Below, piece by piece: positions 1 through 10,913 of a stretch of DNA of 33,286 nucleotides. The position numbers were made by a program, and so were the translations under genes. The notes below the pieces were generated by a model. That model did not search any database, was not told the origin of the DNA, and saw nothing but the letters and a program-made list of their open reading frames with translations. Location of the stretch: NCBI GenBank assembly GCA_016711225.1, contig JADJTK010000037.1:1-33286 (forward strand), written 5' to 3'. Each line of letters opens with the position of its first letter. Within the stretch, counting starts at the first letter, position 1. Origin of the DNA: Opitutaceae bacterium (lineage in GTDB: Bacteria; Verrucomicrobiota; Verrucomicrobiia; Opitutales; Opitutaceae).

Positions 1-534
1 AACGAAATCGCTGATCGACCCGGCAAAAAAGAGCATCACACCCATCGCCAGCACCACGGCGGTGACCATCACCCACAGCTGCTGGGCCATCCCCACCGCC
101 GTGATCACCGAGTCGAGTGAGAAGACAATATCCAGGAGCATGATCTGGAACACCACCGCGCCAAAACGCGCCGTGCCTCCACTGGTGTGCGTCCCTTCGG
201 GCCCCTCCAACTTCTCGTGGATTTCCATCGTGCTCTTGCCCAGCAGGAACAGACCGCCGGCCAGCAGGATGAGGTCGCGCCCGGAGACTCCATGACCAAA
301 AACGGCGAATAGCGGATTGGTCAGCTGCGCCAGCCAGGCGATGCTGCACAACAAGGCAATGCGGGTGATCAGCGCCAGCGCCAGACCCGTCTGGCGTCCC
401 TTGGCCTGCTGCTCCACCGGCAGCTTGCCGGCGAGAATCGAGATGAAGATCACATTGTCGATACCGAGCACGATCTCCAGGCCGGTGAGCGTGAGCAGGC
501 TGATCCAGATCTGCGGGTCGGTGAGAAATTCCAT
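1..534 (-). CDS. TerC family integral membrane protein, C-terminus beyond window
   Basis: Reading leftwards from the ATG at 532-534 gives 178 residues that run off the window edge without a stop, so the C-terminus is missing. The protein is strongly hydrophobic with several membrane segments. It carries the paired acidic motifs typical of TerC (PF03741): GLEIVLGIDNVIF near residue 20 and LLDIVFSLDSVITAVGM near residue 130, whose aspartates lie inside membrane helices. A charged loop (GKSTMEIHEKLEGPEGTH) separates the two halves. TerC proteins have been linked to tellurite resistance and, for some members, to manganese export; which applies here cannot be seen. The start is the first Met before the conserved N-terminus. 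No frameshift is visible. Family assignment is confident; substrate is unknown. Confidence 0.9.
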   Translation of the reverse strand, partial: MEFLTDPQIWISLLTLTGLEIVLGIDNVIFISILAGKLPVEQQAKGRQTGLALALITRIALLCSIAWLAQLTNPLFAVFGHGVSGRDLILLAGGLFLLGKSTMEIHEKLEGPEGTHTSGGTARFGAVVFQIMLLDIVFSLDSVITAVGMAQQLWVMVTAVVLAMGVMLFFAGSISDFV

Positions 535-1108
535 GCCGCGCAGGAAGCCGGACCGATAGCCCACCGTCAACGTCGACTAGAGACAACGACGGAGCGGCGT
601 TTCCACCTGCCGTCTAACCGCCAGCAACTCACTCTGACCGCCCGAGGTAGGCTCCGGGCCTCCGGCGGTGCGCAATTCGACGTGGCGCATAAACATCTCG
701 CCCTACGCTCGCTTACGAAGGGGGCAGACGAAGTGATCCGTGCGGATACTTGCCGGAAACCTAATGGGGGCTCCGCGGTGCGAGGCTCAGCACGTCGAGG
801 TGAACAATCGGTCATTTCGGCCGAATGGTTGAATACGACGGATTAACTTCGTGGTAGCCAGGTCCGTAATTTCGCAACTACACAGGCGGCAGGGAAACTT
901 GGGGCTGTCATCAATGAGGGTTCCTACGCGTGCAGGACTGATCACTATTGGACTGGTGGCATTTACGGCTTTGGCGTCGATCACGGCTGTCCAGCTATGC
1001 GTAGCAGATCTTCAGTTGTTTAGGAGTATCGACATGGTCGCCCCTTGTATCAAGGGCTGTGAGCATTTCTGGAAGAGCGATATGTTCCATTGCGCAGATA
1101 CTACGTTT
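535..1108. other. Intergenic stretch, no supported gene
   Basis: Only short overlapping reading frames without recognisable protein character occur here. Base composition is less GC-rich around 840-1100 than in the neighbouring genes, in keeping with non-coding or horizontally acquired DNA next to the transposase remnant. I see no RNA gene or convincing promoter. Confidence 0.4.
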
Positions 1109-1393
1109 TCATGCGGGTGACAAGAAAACACTGGCTTTATGAATGCGATACGGTCGCAAGAAATCCAGGTAGCCACGGTCTATCACGCAGTAGCTTCCAG
1201 ATTGCAGTGGGAGCTCGTCCAGCGAAGCGACCTCGCGCCATTTCCCCTCGTGCAGACTGGCGAAAACGGGGATGTCTCCACGCAAATCCAGCAGCACATT
1301 GAGCTTCACGGAGGCCAAGGTTTTCTTCCAGCAAGCCCACGGAAACAAGGCCATGCCCAATTCGACCACTGTGGCATCCAAGGCAAAAAGCCT
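1109..1393 (-). pseudogene. IS4-type DDE transposase remnant
   Basis: A frame of about 95 codons matches the catalytic core of IS4-family transposases. FALDATVVEL carries the first catalytic Asp, FPWACWKKTLASVKLNVLLDL follows the familiar FxWAxFRxTKxAxKLHTLLDL pattern, and YCVIDRGYLDFLRPYRIH carries the second Asp in the DRGYxDF motif. The N-terminal domain, the part with the catalytic Glu (YREK region) and the C-terminus are absent. The frame ends in a stop just after IHKASVFLSPA, where intact members continue with FFVTRAK. No terminal inverted repeats were found around it. It is a dead insertion-sequence fragment lying downstream of the alpha-2-macroglobulin-like gene. The left limit is the stop; the right limit is where similarity fades. 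Confidence 0.8.
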
Positions 1394-1634
1394 GCTTCGA
1401 GGCCGGCAACGACAATTGCATCTCCCTGCGGTAGGGAGCGCTCGTTGTCGCGGGGGGGGGCTGGTGGCGAAGAGTTTGGAAGAGGCTCCAGTGCCCCTTT
1501 TCCCAACTGCCATGCAGTAGAAAGCCGCTCCGCCTTCTCCTGGGCTCCAACCGATAAGATCAGCCCATATCCACGCTCAACTGCATGGTTACGGCACCTC
1601 GGCCCGCACCGGCCCCTCCGGCCCAGGCGAACGA

Positions 1635-1687
1635 GACCGGTCGCGGACCGGTCCTACCTCGGAGCGCCGGTCGACGACCGACGCTCC
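1635..1687. repeat. Two adjacent REP-like palindromes
   Basis: Two hairpins lie back to back just after the alpha-2-macroglobulin-like gene. The first is GACCGGTC-GCG-GACCGGTC (1635-1653). The second pairs GGAGCG (1661-1666) with CGCTCC (1682-1687) and CGGTCG (1668-1673) with CGACCG (1675-1680). No T-run follows either stem. The layout resembles REP/BIME elements more than a rho-independent terminator, though it could end transcription of the minus-strand gene. Confidence 0.55.
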
Positions 1688-1724
1688 GCCCCTCAGGCCC
1701 CTCCTCCTGGAGGTCCACCGCTAC

Positions 1725-4700
1725 TCACTTCACTTCGATCGCAATGCTCGCCGAGTGGCTATTGAACTCGGGGGCGTACATGCACTGGATCTCGGCGATG
1801 CCGCTCTGGTACGCGCCTTTGAGCTGCACCCGTGTCGAATATTCAAACACATAGACGCCCTTCGGCAGGTAATCGATGAAGAAGTGCGAGGCCGTGTCCC
1901 GCGTGCTCTCGTAGTACGCGAGACCGTCCTGGTACTTGTACTGGCTGATCACGTTCACCGGCTCGGTGCCGCTGCCGCGCTGGTCCTTCAGATGCACGAA
2001 CTCCATGTCGCGATCCGTGCGCAGCTCCACGCGGACCACGAGTTCGTCGCCCACGGCAATCGGGCCGGTGACTGGCACGAGCTCCTGGCCCTTCTTCGTC
2101 GTCTGCTTCACCCAGAGGCTCTTCTTGAGCTTCAGCGGCGTGCCTTCGTGCGGCGTGACCTTCGCCATGTCCTCGAGATACTGCCAATGCAGGCTGCCCC
2201 AGCTCACGCCGTCGTCGACCTTCTTCACCGTCACCTGCCCCATCGCGGGTTTGATCTCCGCGGCGGCGAACTTCTGTTCGTAGAAACCGGTGCCGGCCTC
2301 GACGTGCTCGGGTTTGATCGCCGTGCCACCGAGCGAGACCTCGACCAGTGCGTCGCTGCTTAGTAGATTCGTGCCGCGCAGCAACAGGCCGTAGATCGCG
2401 TCGGCGGTGGCCTTCGTGGTCTTCCAGGCCTGGGTTTGCTTCTGCTTAGCAGCCACACCTTGCAGCCCTCGACGGCAGCCGTGTCCTGCGCCACCTCGGC
2501 GAACACCTCGATCATGAGCGCCTGCGTCTCGATCGGCGCGCGGTACCACCACCAGCTCAGCTCCAGCTCGCGCCAGAACATCCCGAGCTCCTCATTGCTC
2601 ACGCTGCGCTCCTTGAGCGAGCGCGTGATCGCCAGTGGCGTCTTCTTGTCGCCAAACCGCTGCAACGCGAGGGCCAGGTGCGCCTGGCTCTGACGGCTGT
2701 CGACCTTGAGCCAGAACGTGCGCGCCTGCTGCAGGAAGAAGTCGATCGCGATCTTGTGGCCCGACGACACCGGATGGTCCTCGAGGAAGAAGCTGCGACC
2801 GTAGAGGAACAACGCATCGGTGTAGCTCGGCACGTAGAGTTCCGGATGCGACCCGCGCATGATGTCGCGATACCGCTCGTCCATCCACGCATCGAGCGAT
2901 TCGATGGACTTCACCGCCGGCGCGACGTCGACTTCGACGCCGAGGTGCCGCAGCCGGCCAAAACCGGTCATGATGTAGAGGCTGATGTATTCGCTCGGCT
3001 GGCCACCCGGGAACCACGGCCAGAGGCCACCGCTGAGCTGGCGCTCGGCCAGCGTGCGTAGCGCGCGGGCCGATTCGTCATCGAGGCGGTTGGCATCGAA
3101 GAGCACGCCCACGTTGCGGCGGGCCTCGCCCTCGGCCTTCGCCTGACGCAGCCACGGCGTCTCCTCGAGCAGCACCGACTTCAGGTCCTGATTCTTGGTC
3201 AGCGGGCTGTCGAGGGCCGGCGTATTCTTCCAGAGATCGAACACGCGGCGGATCTTCGGATCGGAGTTGGCGATGTGGCGGGCGAGCGCGTTGGCATAGA
3301 GCCGATTGAACACCTGCTCGCTGCACTCGTACGGAAACTCCATCAGATAGGGCAACGCCATCACCGCGTACCACGCCGGCTGCGAAGTCATCTGCACCGT
3401 GAGCGACTGGTGGCGCAGCGTGTCGGACTTGCCGGAGTCGAGCAGCTTCTTGAAGTCGAATTGCTTCGTCGACTTCCCACGGATCGGCAGCGGCAGCGAC
3501 TCGGTCACCAGAATTCGGCGGCTGAGCACGGGGAGAAAACCCTCCTCGCCGTCGCTGGCCTGCGCCGTAGCGCCCACGGCCTTGTAGGTGAGGAAACCAA
3601 GACCGTCCGGCACGGCGATGCGCCACGAGTAGCTGCGGGACTGTTTCGCGGGGACGTCGAAGGGTTGCTCTGTCGCGGTGTTGCCCAACGCGGCGTCGGC
3701 CGGCGCGAGCGTGGCGGCGTCGACGAAGGTGAGTTTCACCGTGCCTTGCTGCGGCTGGTCGGACTGGTTACTGACTTTCACGGTGAACTCGATGGCGTCG
3801 CCCTCGCGCACGAACCGCGGCGGGTTGGGCTGCACCATGAGATCCTTCGCGGTGACGACCGTGTCGATCAGGCCGCCGGCGCGCAGCTGGGCGTCGTGCG
3901 CGAAGCCCATGAACTTCCACTCGGTGAGCGCCTCCGGCATTGTGAAGGTCATCCGCACCGTACCGTCCTCGCCCGCGGTCAGGTGCGGGAAGAAGAACGC
4001 GGTTTCGTTGAGATTCTTGCGCGCGGCGACCTTCGTGAGGTCGGGATGGGAACTACCCATCTCTTCGTCTTCACCGTTTCCGAAGTTGCCCTGCATGCCC
4101 CCGACCTCGGTCCCCGTCGTGTATTGCAGAAGCGCGGCATTGTCGGTGGCTCCGACCTCCGCCAAGAACTCCTGCTATCATCTGACTGATCCAGCGATAT
4201 CACCGCTGCCCCGGCGCCGACCCGACGGCATCGCCATGCTCTTCATCATCCGCCGCTCGTTCTGATACCCCCAGACATCGGACACCACTTCCGACGGGAA
4301 CGAGCGGTAGCTCCACGAGGTGCTGCGGTGTTCCTGCTGCCACCAGCCGTGGATATGGCGGAAATCCTCGCGGGCATTCTGAAACTCCGAGCGGCCCATG
4401 CCGTACTCCGAGCGGAAAACAGAAAACTGGCTCGGCCAGCCATGCGGCGCGTACTGGTCAAGCGAGGCATCGTACATCGCGGCGACCATCTCGGCGCTCG
4501 CGCGCTTGGCGTCGGGCCCGGTGATCACCGCTGTCCACATCTCCTTCTGCCCGGGCAGCAGCTTCGAGCGGAACGTCTCCCACTTCACCGTGAGCTGCTT
4601 GTTCGTCCACGGCACCTGCACGATGCGCTCATTGAAGTACCCGCGGTTCTCGCGCACGAACATCGTACGCACCGTGAACCCGCCGCGCATCGCCTCGGTG

Positions 4701-7700
4701 GGCATCTGCGTGATCGCCTCCTGCGTGCGCTCGCCCTTCGTCCAGTAGCGCTGGAGCAACTTGCCGTTGCACTCCACCTCGACGAAGGCCCGGCCAACAG
4801 GATAACCCGTGCCCCAGTACGCGGTGAACTGCTCGCCCGGCTCCACGTACCACTGCGGCGCCGCGAAGTGCTCCGGCACCTTCACGCCGTAACGCGTCGC
4901 CATCGGATCAATCACCTCGAAGGTCTCTCGCGCTGTCACCGCCTTGCCAAAACTGTCCTTCGTCTCGACGACCACGCGGTACAGGCCGGCCTTAAGCGAC
5001 ACCGGAATGACCACGCGACCCTCCGCCGGCGTGGTGAAACGTTGCTCGGCCACCACGTCACCCAGCGCCCACGATTCGGGCTTGGATGCATCGGGCGCCG
5101 GCTCGCCGTCGCCGCTCCACCACCAACGGTGTTCACTCTGCAACGGCGCGCGCCCGACGGCGGCCGGCTGCTGCAACGCGTGAACTTTGAAAACGCCCTC
5201 GGCGGGCAACGGCTGGCCGTCGAGCGTGCCCGTGCCGACCGCGATCTCCACCGGCTTCTCGGTGGTGAGCCACTCCGGGATGCTGAACGTCGCCCGCAAC
5301 GCCGCGTAGCCCACGCTCACGGTCGTGTCTTGCGAACGCGTTTCGCCGGTCGTGTCGGTCACATCAGCGTGGATCGAATAGGTGAACACCGGCTCGTTCT
5401 TCGCTGGCACCGAGCGATCCGGCGCGGCGGTGAACTCAACTTTGAACGTGCCGTCTTCGGCCGACACTGCGGTACCGTGCGCGATGGCCTTGCTGGCCGG
5501 CGGCTGCCACCACCAGCACCAGCGCGGCATCTGCACGCCGCGCTCCACCCGCCACGCCACCTTGGCGCCACCGATCGCGGCACCGGTGTACGCAGTGGCC
5601 TTGCCGGTCACGATCACCGGCGCCTCCAGCTTCGCGGGCTCCTTCGGCGTCTCCAGCGTCACCTGGAACTTGGGCCGCTTGTACTCCTCGACGTTGAAAT
5701 GTGTGCTGCTCGGCCGACCCAGCACCTGAATCGACATCTGCCCCATCACGCGATCGCGCGGCGCGGTGAACACGCCGTCGAACGAGCCGTAGTCGTTGGT
5801 CACCTGCTCGGCGCGGGCGATCTCCTGACCGTTGGGATCGTTGAAAACAATGGTGAGCTTGAGGCCGGCGATGGCGGAATACTTGGCGGCATCTTGGTCG
5901 TAGCGGATCGAGACGCCCTTGTAGTAGACCGACTGCCCCGGCCGGTAGATCGCGCGATCGGTGAAGAAGACCGTCTGGGAGTCGGCGCGTGTGCCAATTT
6001 CTCCGGTACGAGTGGTGAACGCCCGCAGGCTCGGCACGCCGTGCCCGTCCTTCTCGGCGAGAATGATGGCGGCGCGCTCCTTGGCGGTGATCTCGAAGCG
6101 GCCGTCGGCATCGGTGGCGAGCGCGGCGGCCGGCTTGAAACGCCCCTCCCGGTCCTGCCGCCACACGCGCACGGTGGCCCCGGCGACGGGTTCGCCGCTG
6201 CTGGCGCGCAGCACGAAGCCGCTCTGCGTGTCGGTGCCATAGCGGGTGTTGAGCACCAGCGCGAGGTCGCTCACCCAGATGCTGGCCATCGCAACCTGGT
6301 TGGCCTGTTCGCCGAACCCGGGACTCGCGCTGGCAAACACGACATAGAAACCGGGCTTAAGCGTGGCCGGCGCGACGAGCTTTTCGGTGCGCTGCTTGAA
6401 GTCGGAGGTGGCCGGCAACGCGGATTCCCAGACCAACGCGGGCTTCCCGGCCAGCAGCTCGTCGATGCGCTCGCGCTCGAAGTTGCCGAAGTTCCAGCGG
6501 GCACGCTCGACATAGTCGTCGAAGTCCACCCGCACGGCGCGGAAATAGATGTGGCCGAGATTACGGTACGTCACGTCGAGCGTGGGCCATGGGGCGTTCC
6601 AGACCTGCTCGGTGGCGAGGCCGACCGACGGCGCCTCGATCTGGCGCAGGAGATTGAAACACAGGTCGCCGCCATACGTGCCCGGGAACGCCTGCAGGCC
6701 GCGCGTCGCGAGAGCATGGGCGGCGGTCGGTTCTCCGGCGGAGTGGCGACGGTTCGCCAGTTGGTAGATCGCGCGGGCGAAGATCTCGTGCTTGGCGTTG
6801 GCCTCGGCGAAACGCGAGAGCGCCGCCTCGTAGCGCTCGGCCTTCTCCTCCCCCACCGCGACATTGAAGCCGTAGTCGAGCCGCGCGAGATCGGCATCGA
6901 GGAAGGCGGAGCGGTCGGTGTCCTTGCGATGGAAACGCAGCAGCGCCTGGTGGAGTGCGATCGCCCGCAGCTTCGGCGAGGTCGTGTCGGAGGTTTCCGG
7001 CTTCCACGCGAGAAACGCCTCGGCGTCGCCGAAGATCGGACTCGCGGTGTCGACCTCGAAGGCATCCTCGGGCGACACGCGACCGAGCTCGCCGGCCTGG
7101 TAAAACGACAGCGCCTCACGGGCGAGGAAGTCGAAGAGCGTGGGCCGGTAGGTGTCGGGCACGTTGCCCTTCTCGATGAGGAAGTCCCAAGCTGCGACGG
7201 GCGTCCGCTGGAGCACGGCGGTGTCGGCGAGTGCAGCGTCGAAATGCTTGCCGATCTCGGCGAGGATGCGCGCGAGGTCCCAAGTCTGGATATCCGCGCC
7301 GGGCGCGGTGGCGGTCTGGGTGCGCTGCTGGAAACGCCAGCGGTTGTGCTGGAAGTACTGCCAGTACCAATGCGCCAGCAGCGTCTCCATCACCGGCTTC
7401 ATCGCGGCCGGGGCCTTGGCGAGTTCGGACTCCAGCCGCGTGATCTTCTCCTCGGGCTTGTTGCCCTCGACCAAACCTTCGAGGGAGATCTTCCGGCCGA
7501 TCGCGCGCACGGCCTCGGCGTAGGCCTTGTCGGCGAGCGCGCCCGCGATGATCGGCTCGAGCCGCTCGATGGCGGTCTTGGGCAGGCCCTCGTCGGCCGC
7601 CTCGTTGACCAGTTTCCATTGTTCGTCGCGGGATCCGGCAAAGAGAGAGGAGGACATAAAAAGGAGGGCAAGGAGGGCGAGAGCCCCGGAGAAACGGTTC

Positions 7701-7705
7701 TTCAT
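1725..7705 (-). CDS. Large alpha-2-macroglobulin-like protein, interrupted (frameshift and tandem stops)
   Basis: Three pieces form one protein of about 1990 residues. The start is the ATG at 7703-7705, because it opens a classical signal peptide (MKNRFSGALALLALLFMSSSLFAG); frames upstream of it look non-coding. From the N-terminus it shows a helical region, a carboxypeptidase-regulatory-like Ig domain (near residue 520), an MG2 domain (VFFTDRAIYRPGQSVYYKG, near 590), the A2M domain (RKNLNETAFFFPHL), and the thioester motif CSEQ at about 3313-3324 in the usual PYxCxEQ setting. Bacterial A2M proteins are periplasmic, trap attacking proteases and often act with cell-wall enzymes. Two breaks are seen. 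Tandem TGA TAG codons sit at 4180-4175, in the same frame as both flanks. One base is missing near 2450, where CTGCTAAGCAG should read as Leu-Lys-Gln. The C-terminal piece ends at 1725. Confidence 0.88.
4175..4180 (-). other. Tandem in-frame stops (TGA TAG) inside the A2M-like gene
   Basis: Upstream coding ends in GSGDIAGSVR, then TGA and TAG follow directly. The same frame then continues with CAG GAG TTC TTG into FLAEVGATDNAALLQ and the A2M domain. A TTG at 4165-4163 could restart translation, with GGAG 3 bases before it. The site falls in the low-complexity Gly/Ser/Arg/Met-rich linker before the A2M domain, the position of the bait region in eukaryotic A2M. A pair of compensating indels would also explain it. 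Confidence 0.75.
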
Positions 7706-8050
7706 GGTAGTGGCGTTTCGAAAACGAGGGAATACCGATAGCAGGGGCGTGGCGGGAAAGTGCGGGAGCGGGAGCACCATCACCCTAACCGTTCCGCGCG
7801 AGAAAGTCGTCAGGAGCCTGTATGACTGCTGTCAGGAATTTGTCATGCACGGATCCGCCTGCGGGCCGGGACCCGGCGAAACGGGCTTGATCTCGGCCGA
7901 ACGGCCAGGCTGTGCACCGAAGGTAGGGACGGCTCTCCGCCGCCGTCCGCACGACGGCTCCCCCCGCGGGGCGCTGCCACTTTGCCCACCGGCGGAAATT
8001 TTTGTTGGCAAGCGCTCCGCCCGCCTGCAAACAAACGCCTCTCGTTTTTC
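7706..8050. other. Upstream region of the A2M-like gene with alternative hairpins
   Basis: No gene is supported. At 7927-7958 there are overlapping palindromes: GGACGGC (7927-7933) can pair with GCCGTCC (7942-7948), or GCCGTC (7942-7947) with GACGGC (7953-7958). These mutually exclusive stems resemble a REP-type element. No clear sigma-70 promoter was found for the minus-strand gene. Confidence 0.35.
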
Positions 8051-8087
8051 GCCAGAGTAGCTCAGTGGTAGAGCAGGGGACTCATAA
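8051..8087 (+). pseudogene. 5' half of tRNA-Met (CAT), truncated after the anticodon loop
   Basis: The sequence reads as a tRNA from base 1: acceptor GCCAGAG (8051-8057), TA, D-stem GCTC, loop AGTGGTA, D-stem GAGC, A, anticodon stem GGGGA, and anticodon loop CTCATAA with CAT at 8083-8085. The complementary TCCCC of the anticodon stem should follow; instead AATTCTACGCC appears. No T-arm or matching 3' acceptor strand (CTCTGGC after a TTCRANT loop) follows within the next several hundred bases. The break is exactly at the end of the anticodon loop, a known crossover position of integrases, but an assembly chimera is also possible. Confidence 0.75.
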
Positions 8088-8539
8088 AATTCTACGCCTG
8101 TTTCTCCGGAATTTGCGCATCTTTCCTCAACTGCGCTAGTCCCAGTACTAGAGTGACTTGCACATCATATTCCTTTCTCGGGAGATTTCCCAATTTGGCC
8201 CATTTTCGGCCTGCACTGTAGAAAACCACTGTAGAAAGAAAATCCAATAAGTGGATTTGAGGCAAACCGCAGGCCGCGGACTGTCGTAGTTGGTTGCTCT
8301 GGCTTGGCACTGCGCTCCGACGACCATATCCTGAGTTTGGTTATGGCTAGAAAGTCCGCGATAGCCTCGTCAAGTGCGGTCGGCACACCGCATCGCACCC
8401 TGCGCGCCGCTTCGCCGCCCTGCACTCCGTCAACTGTTCCCCCGCCTACCCCACCCCAGTTCCCGTGGGGCGATTCCCGACGAAACGGAACAGACACGAG
8501 GTTGATGTTCGGGGAGCCCTTGCATCGGGGTTTTTCATA
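8088..8539. other. Non-coding stretch after the tRNA fragment
   Basis: No reading frame here looks like a real protein. Two small structures are visible: a direct repeat CACTGTAGAAAAC / CACTGTAGAAAGA near 8213-8238, and a hairpin AAATCCA-ATAAG-TGGATTT near 8244-8262 that is followed on the minus strand by a T-rich tail. Confidence 0.35.
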
Positions 8540-8778
8540 TCACCGTGCCATCAGGTGCACATTCGGCGCCTTCACGAGTGCGAGAACCTCACTACCGGGA
8601 GTGAGTTCAAAATCCGCCGCGGCCTGCCGGGTGAGTCGCGCCACGAGAGGGAAGCCGCAGTCGAGCTCCACGCACGAGCACTCCTTCGTCAACCAGTCCT
8701 GTGACTCTGCCTGCCCAGCGGTTACGGGCGCTCGCCACCGCAGCGGACTCGGCACGCATGAGAAGGACAACCCAAACG
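8540..8778 (-). pseudogene. C-terminal (TOBE) fragment of a ModC-like molybdate ABC ATPase
   Basis: The minus strand encodes VVLLMRAESAAVASARNRWAG and continues, after a two-base deletion at about 8671, as VELDCGFPLVARLTRQAAADFELTPGSEVLALVKAPNVHLMAR and a stop. This is the Mop/TOBE molybdate-binding domain found at the C-terminus of ModC: SARN start, a central VELDxGFPLVARLTR strand and a final PGSEVxALVKAxxVHL. The ATPase domain with Walker motifs is absent, so the fragment cannot work as a transporter subunit. A second, nearly identical partial copy lies at 14038-14157. It sits among other 3' gene remnants (radC). Confidence 0.72.
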
Positions 8779-8867
8779 GCGCCCGACCGCCGCCGCTCGC
8801 GCTCAGCGCCTATGACGACTCAATTACGGGACACCACACTAGAGAGTGGGTTTCTACCGCCGAAAAC

Positions 8868-8881
8868 GGGGCCGTAGCCCC
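8868..8881 (-). terminator. Rho-independent terminator after radC remnant
   Basis: On the minus strand, six bases after the radC stop, GGGGC-TACG-GCCCC forms a 5-bp GC stem with a UACG tetraloop followed by GTTTTC. This is a compact intrinsic terminator. Confidence 0.65.
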
Positions 8882-8886
8882 TTTGC

Positions 8887-9105
8887 TCAGATCAGGCCGG
8901 ATTCGAGGAAGGAGTAGTCGCCTTTCCCACAGGGGGCCGCGGAGACATCCCCGAGGATGACATGGTCGATTGGCGCGATGTCCACAATGCGGGATGCTTC
9001 ACGAATCTGGCGTGTGACCTGGTGATCGGCCGAACTCGGAGCCGGGTCCCCGCTCGGGTGGTTGTGCCGAAATTATGATGGCTGAGGCGCCGACGTAGCG
9101 GCGCC
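8887..9105 (-). pseudogene. 3' end of radC (MPN/JAB domain) remnant
   Basis: The minus strand reads RRYVGASAIIISA, then, after a two-base deletion near 9066, HNHPSGDPAPSSADHQVTRQ, followed by IREASRIVDIAPIDHVILGD and ending in KGDYSFLESGLI and a stop at 8887-8889. HNHPSGDPxPSxxD is the metal-binding JAMM motif of RadC-family proteins, and the tail is the normal RadC C-terminus. The first half of the gene (HhH region) is missing; upstream sequence up to the stop of the CRTAC1-like gene has no RadC character. RadC-like genes often accompany mobile elements, which suits this scrap region. An intrinsic terminator follows. Confidence 0.8.
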
Positions 9106-9206
9106 ATGGTAGTGACGAAGAACAGCAGCCTGCCTGTTGCACGCACTTTTCGGGCACGTGCGAGCACACTGGCCGGGCGCCGGGGCGGGAGGACGAGCGG
9201 CTGCGG

Positions 9207-10905
<1,699 letters not shown>

Positions 10906-10913
<8 letters not shown>

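Noticed and set aside
4328..7741. Very long plus-strand frame (1137 codons) opposite the A2M-like gene
   Set aside because: It is the antisense shadow of the A2M-like coding frame, Arg/Leu/His-rich with no domain structure.
8088..8310. Possible group I intron after the tRNA-Met anticodon loop, with the 3' tRNA half near CTCTGGC at about 8296
   Set aside because: No T-loop consensus (TTCRANT) precedes CTCTGGC, no anticodon-stem partner is found, and the conserved group I core elements were not seen.
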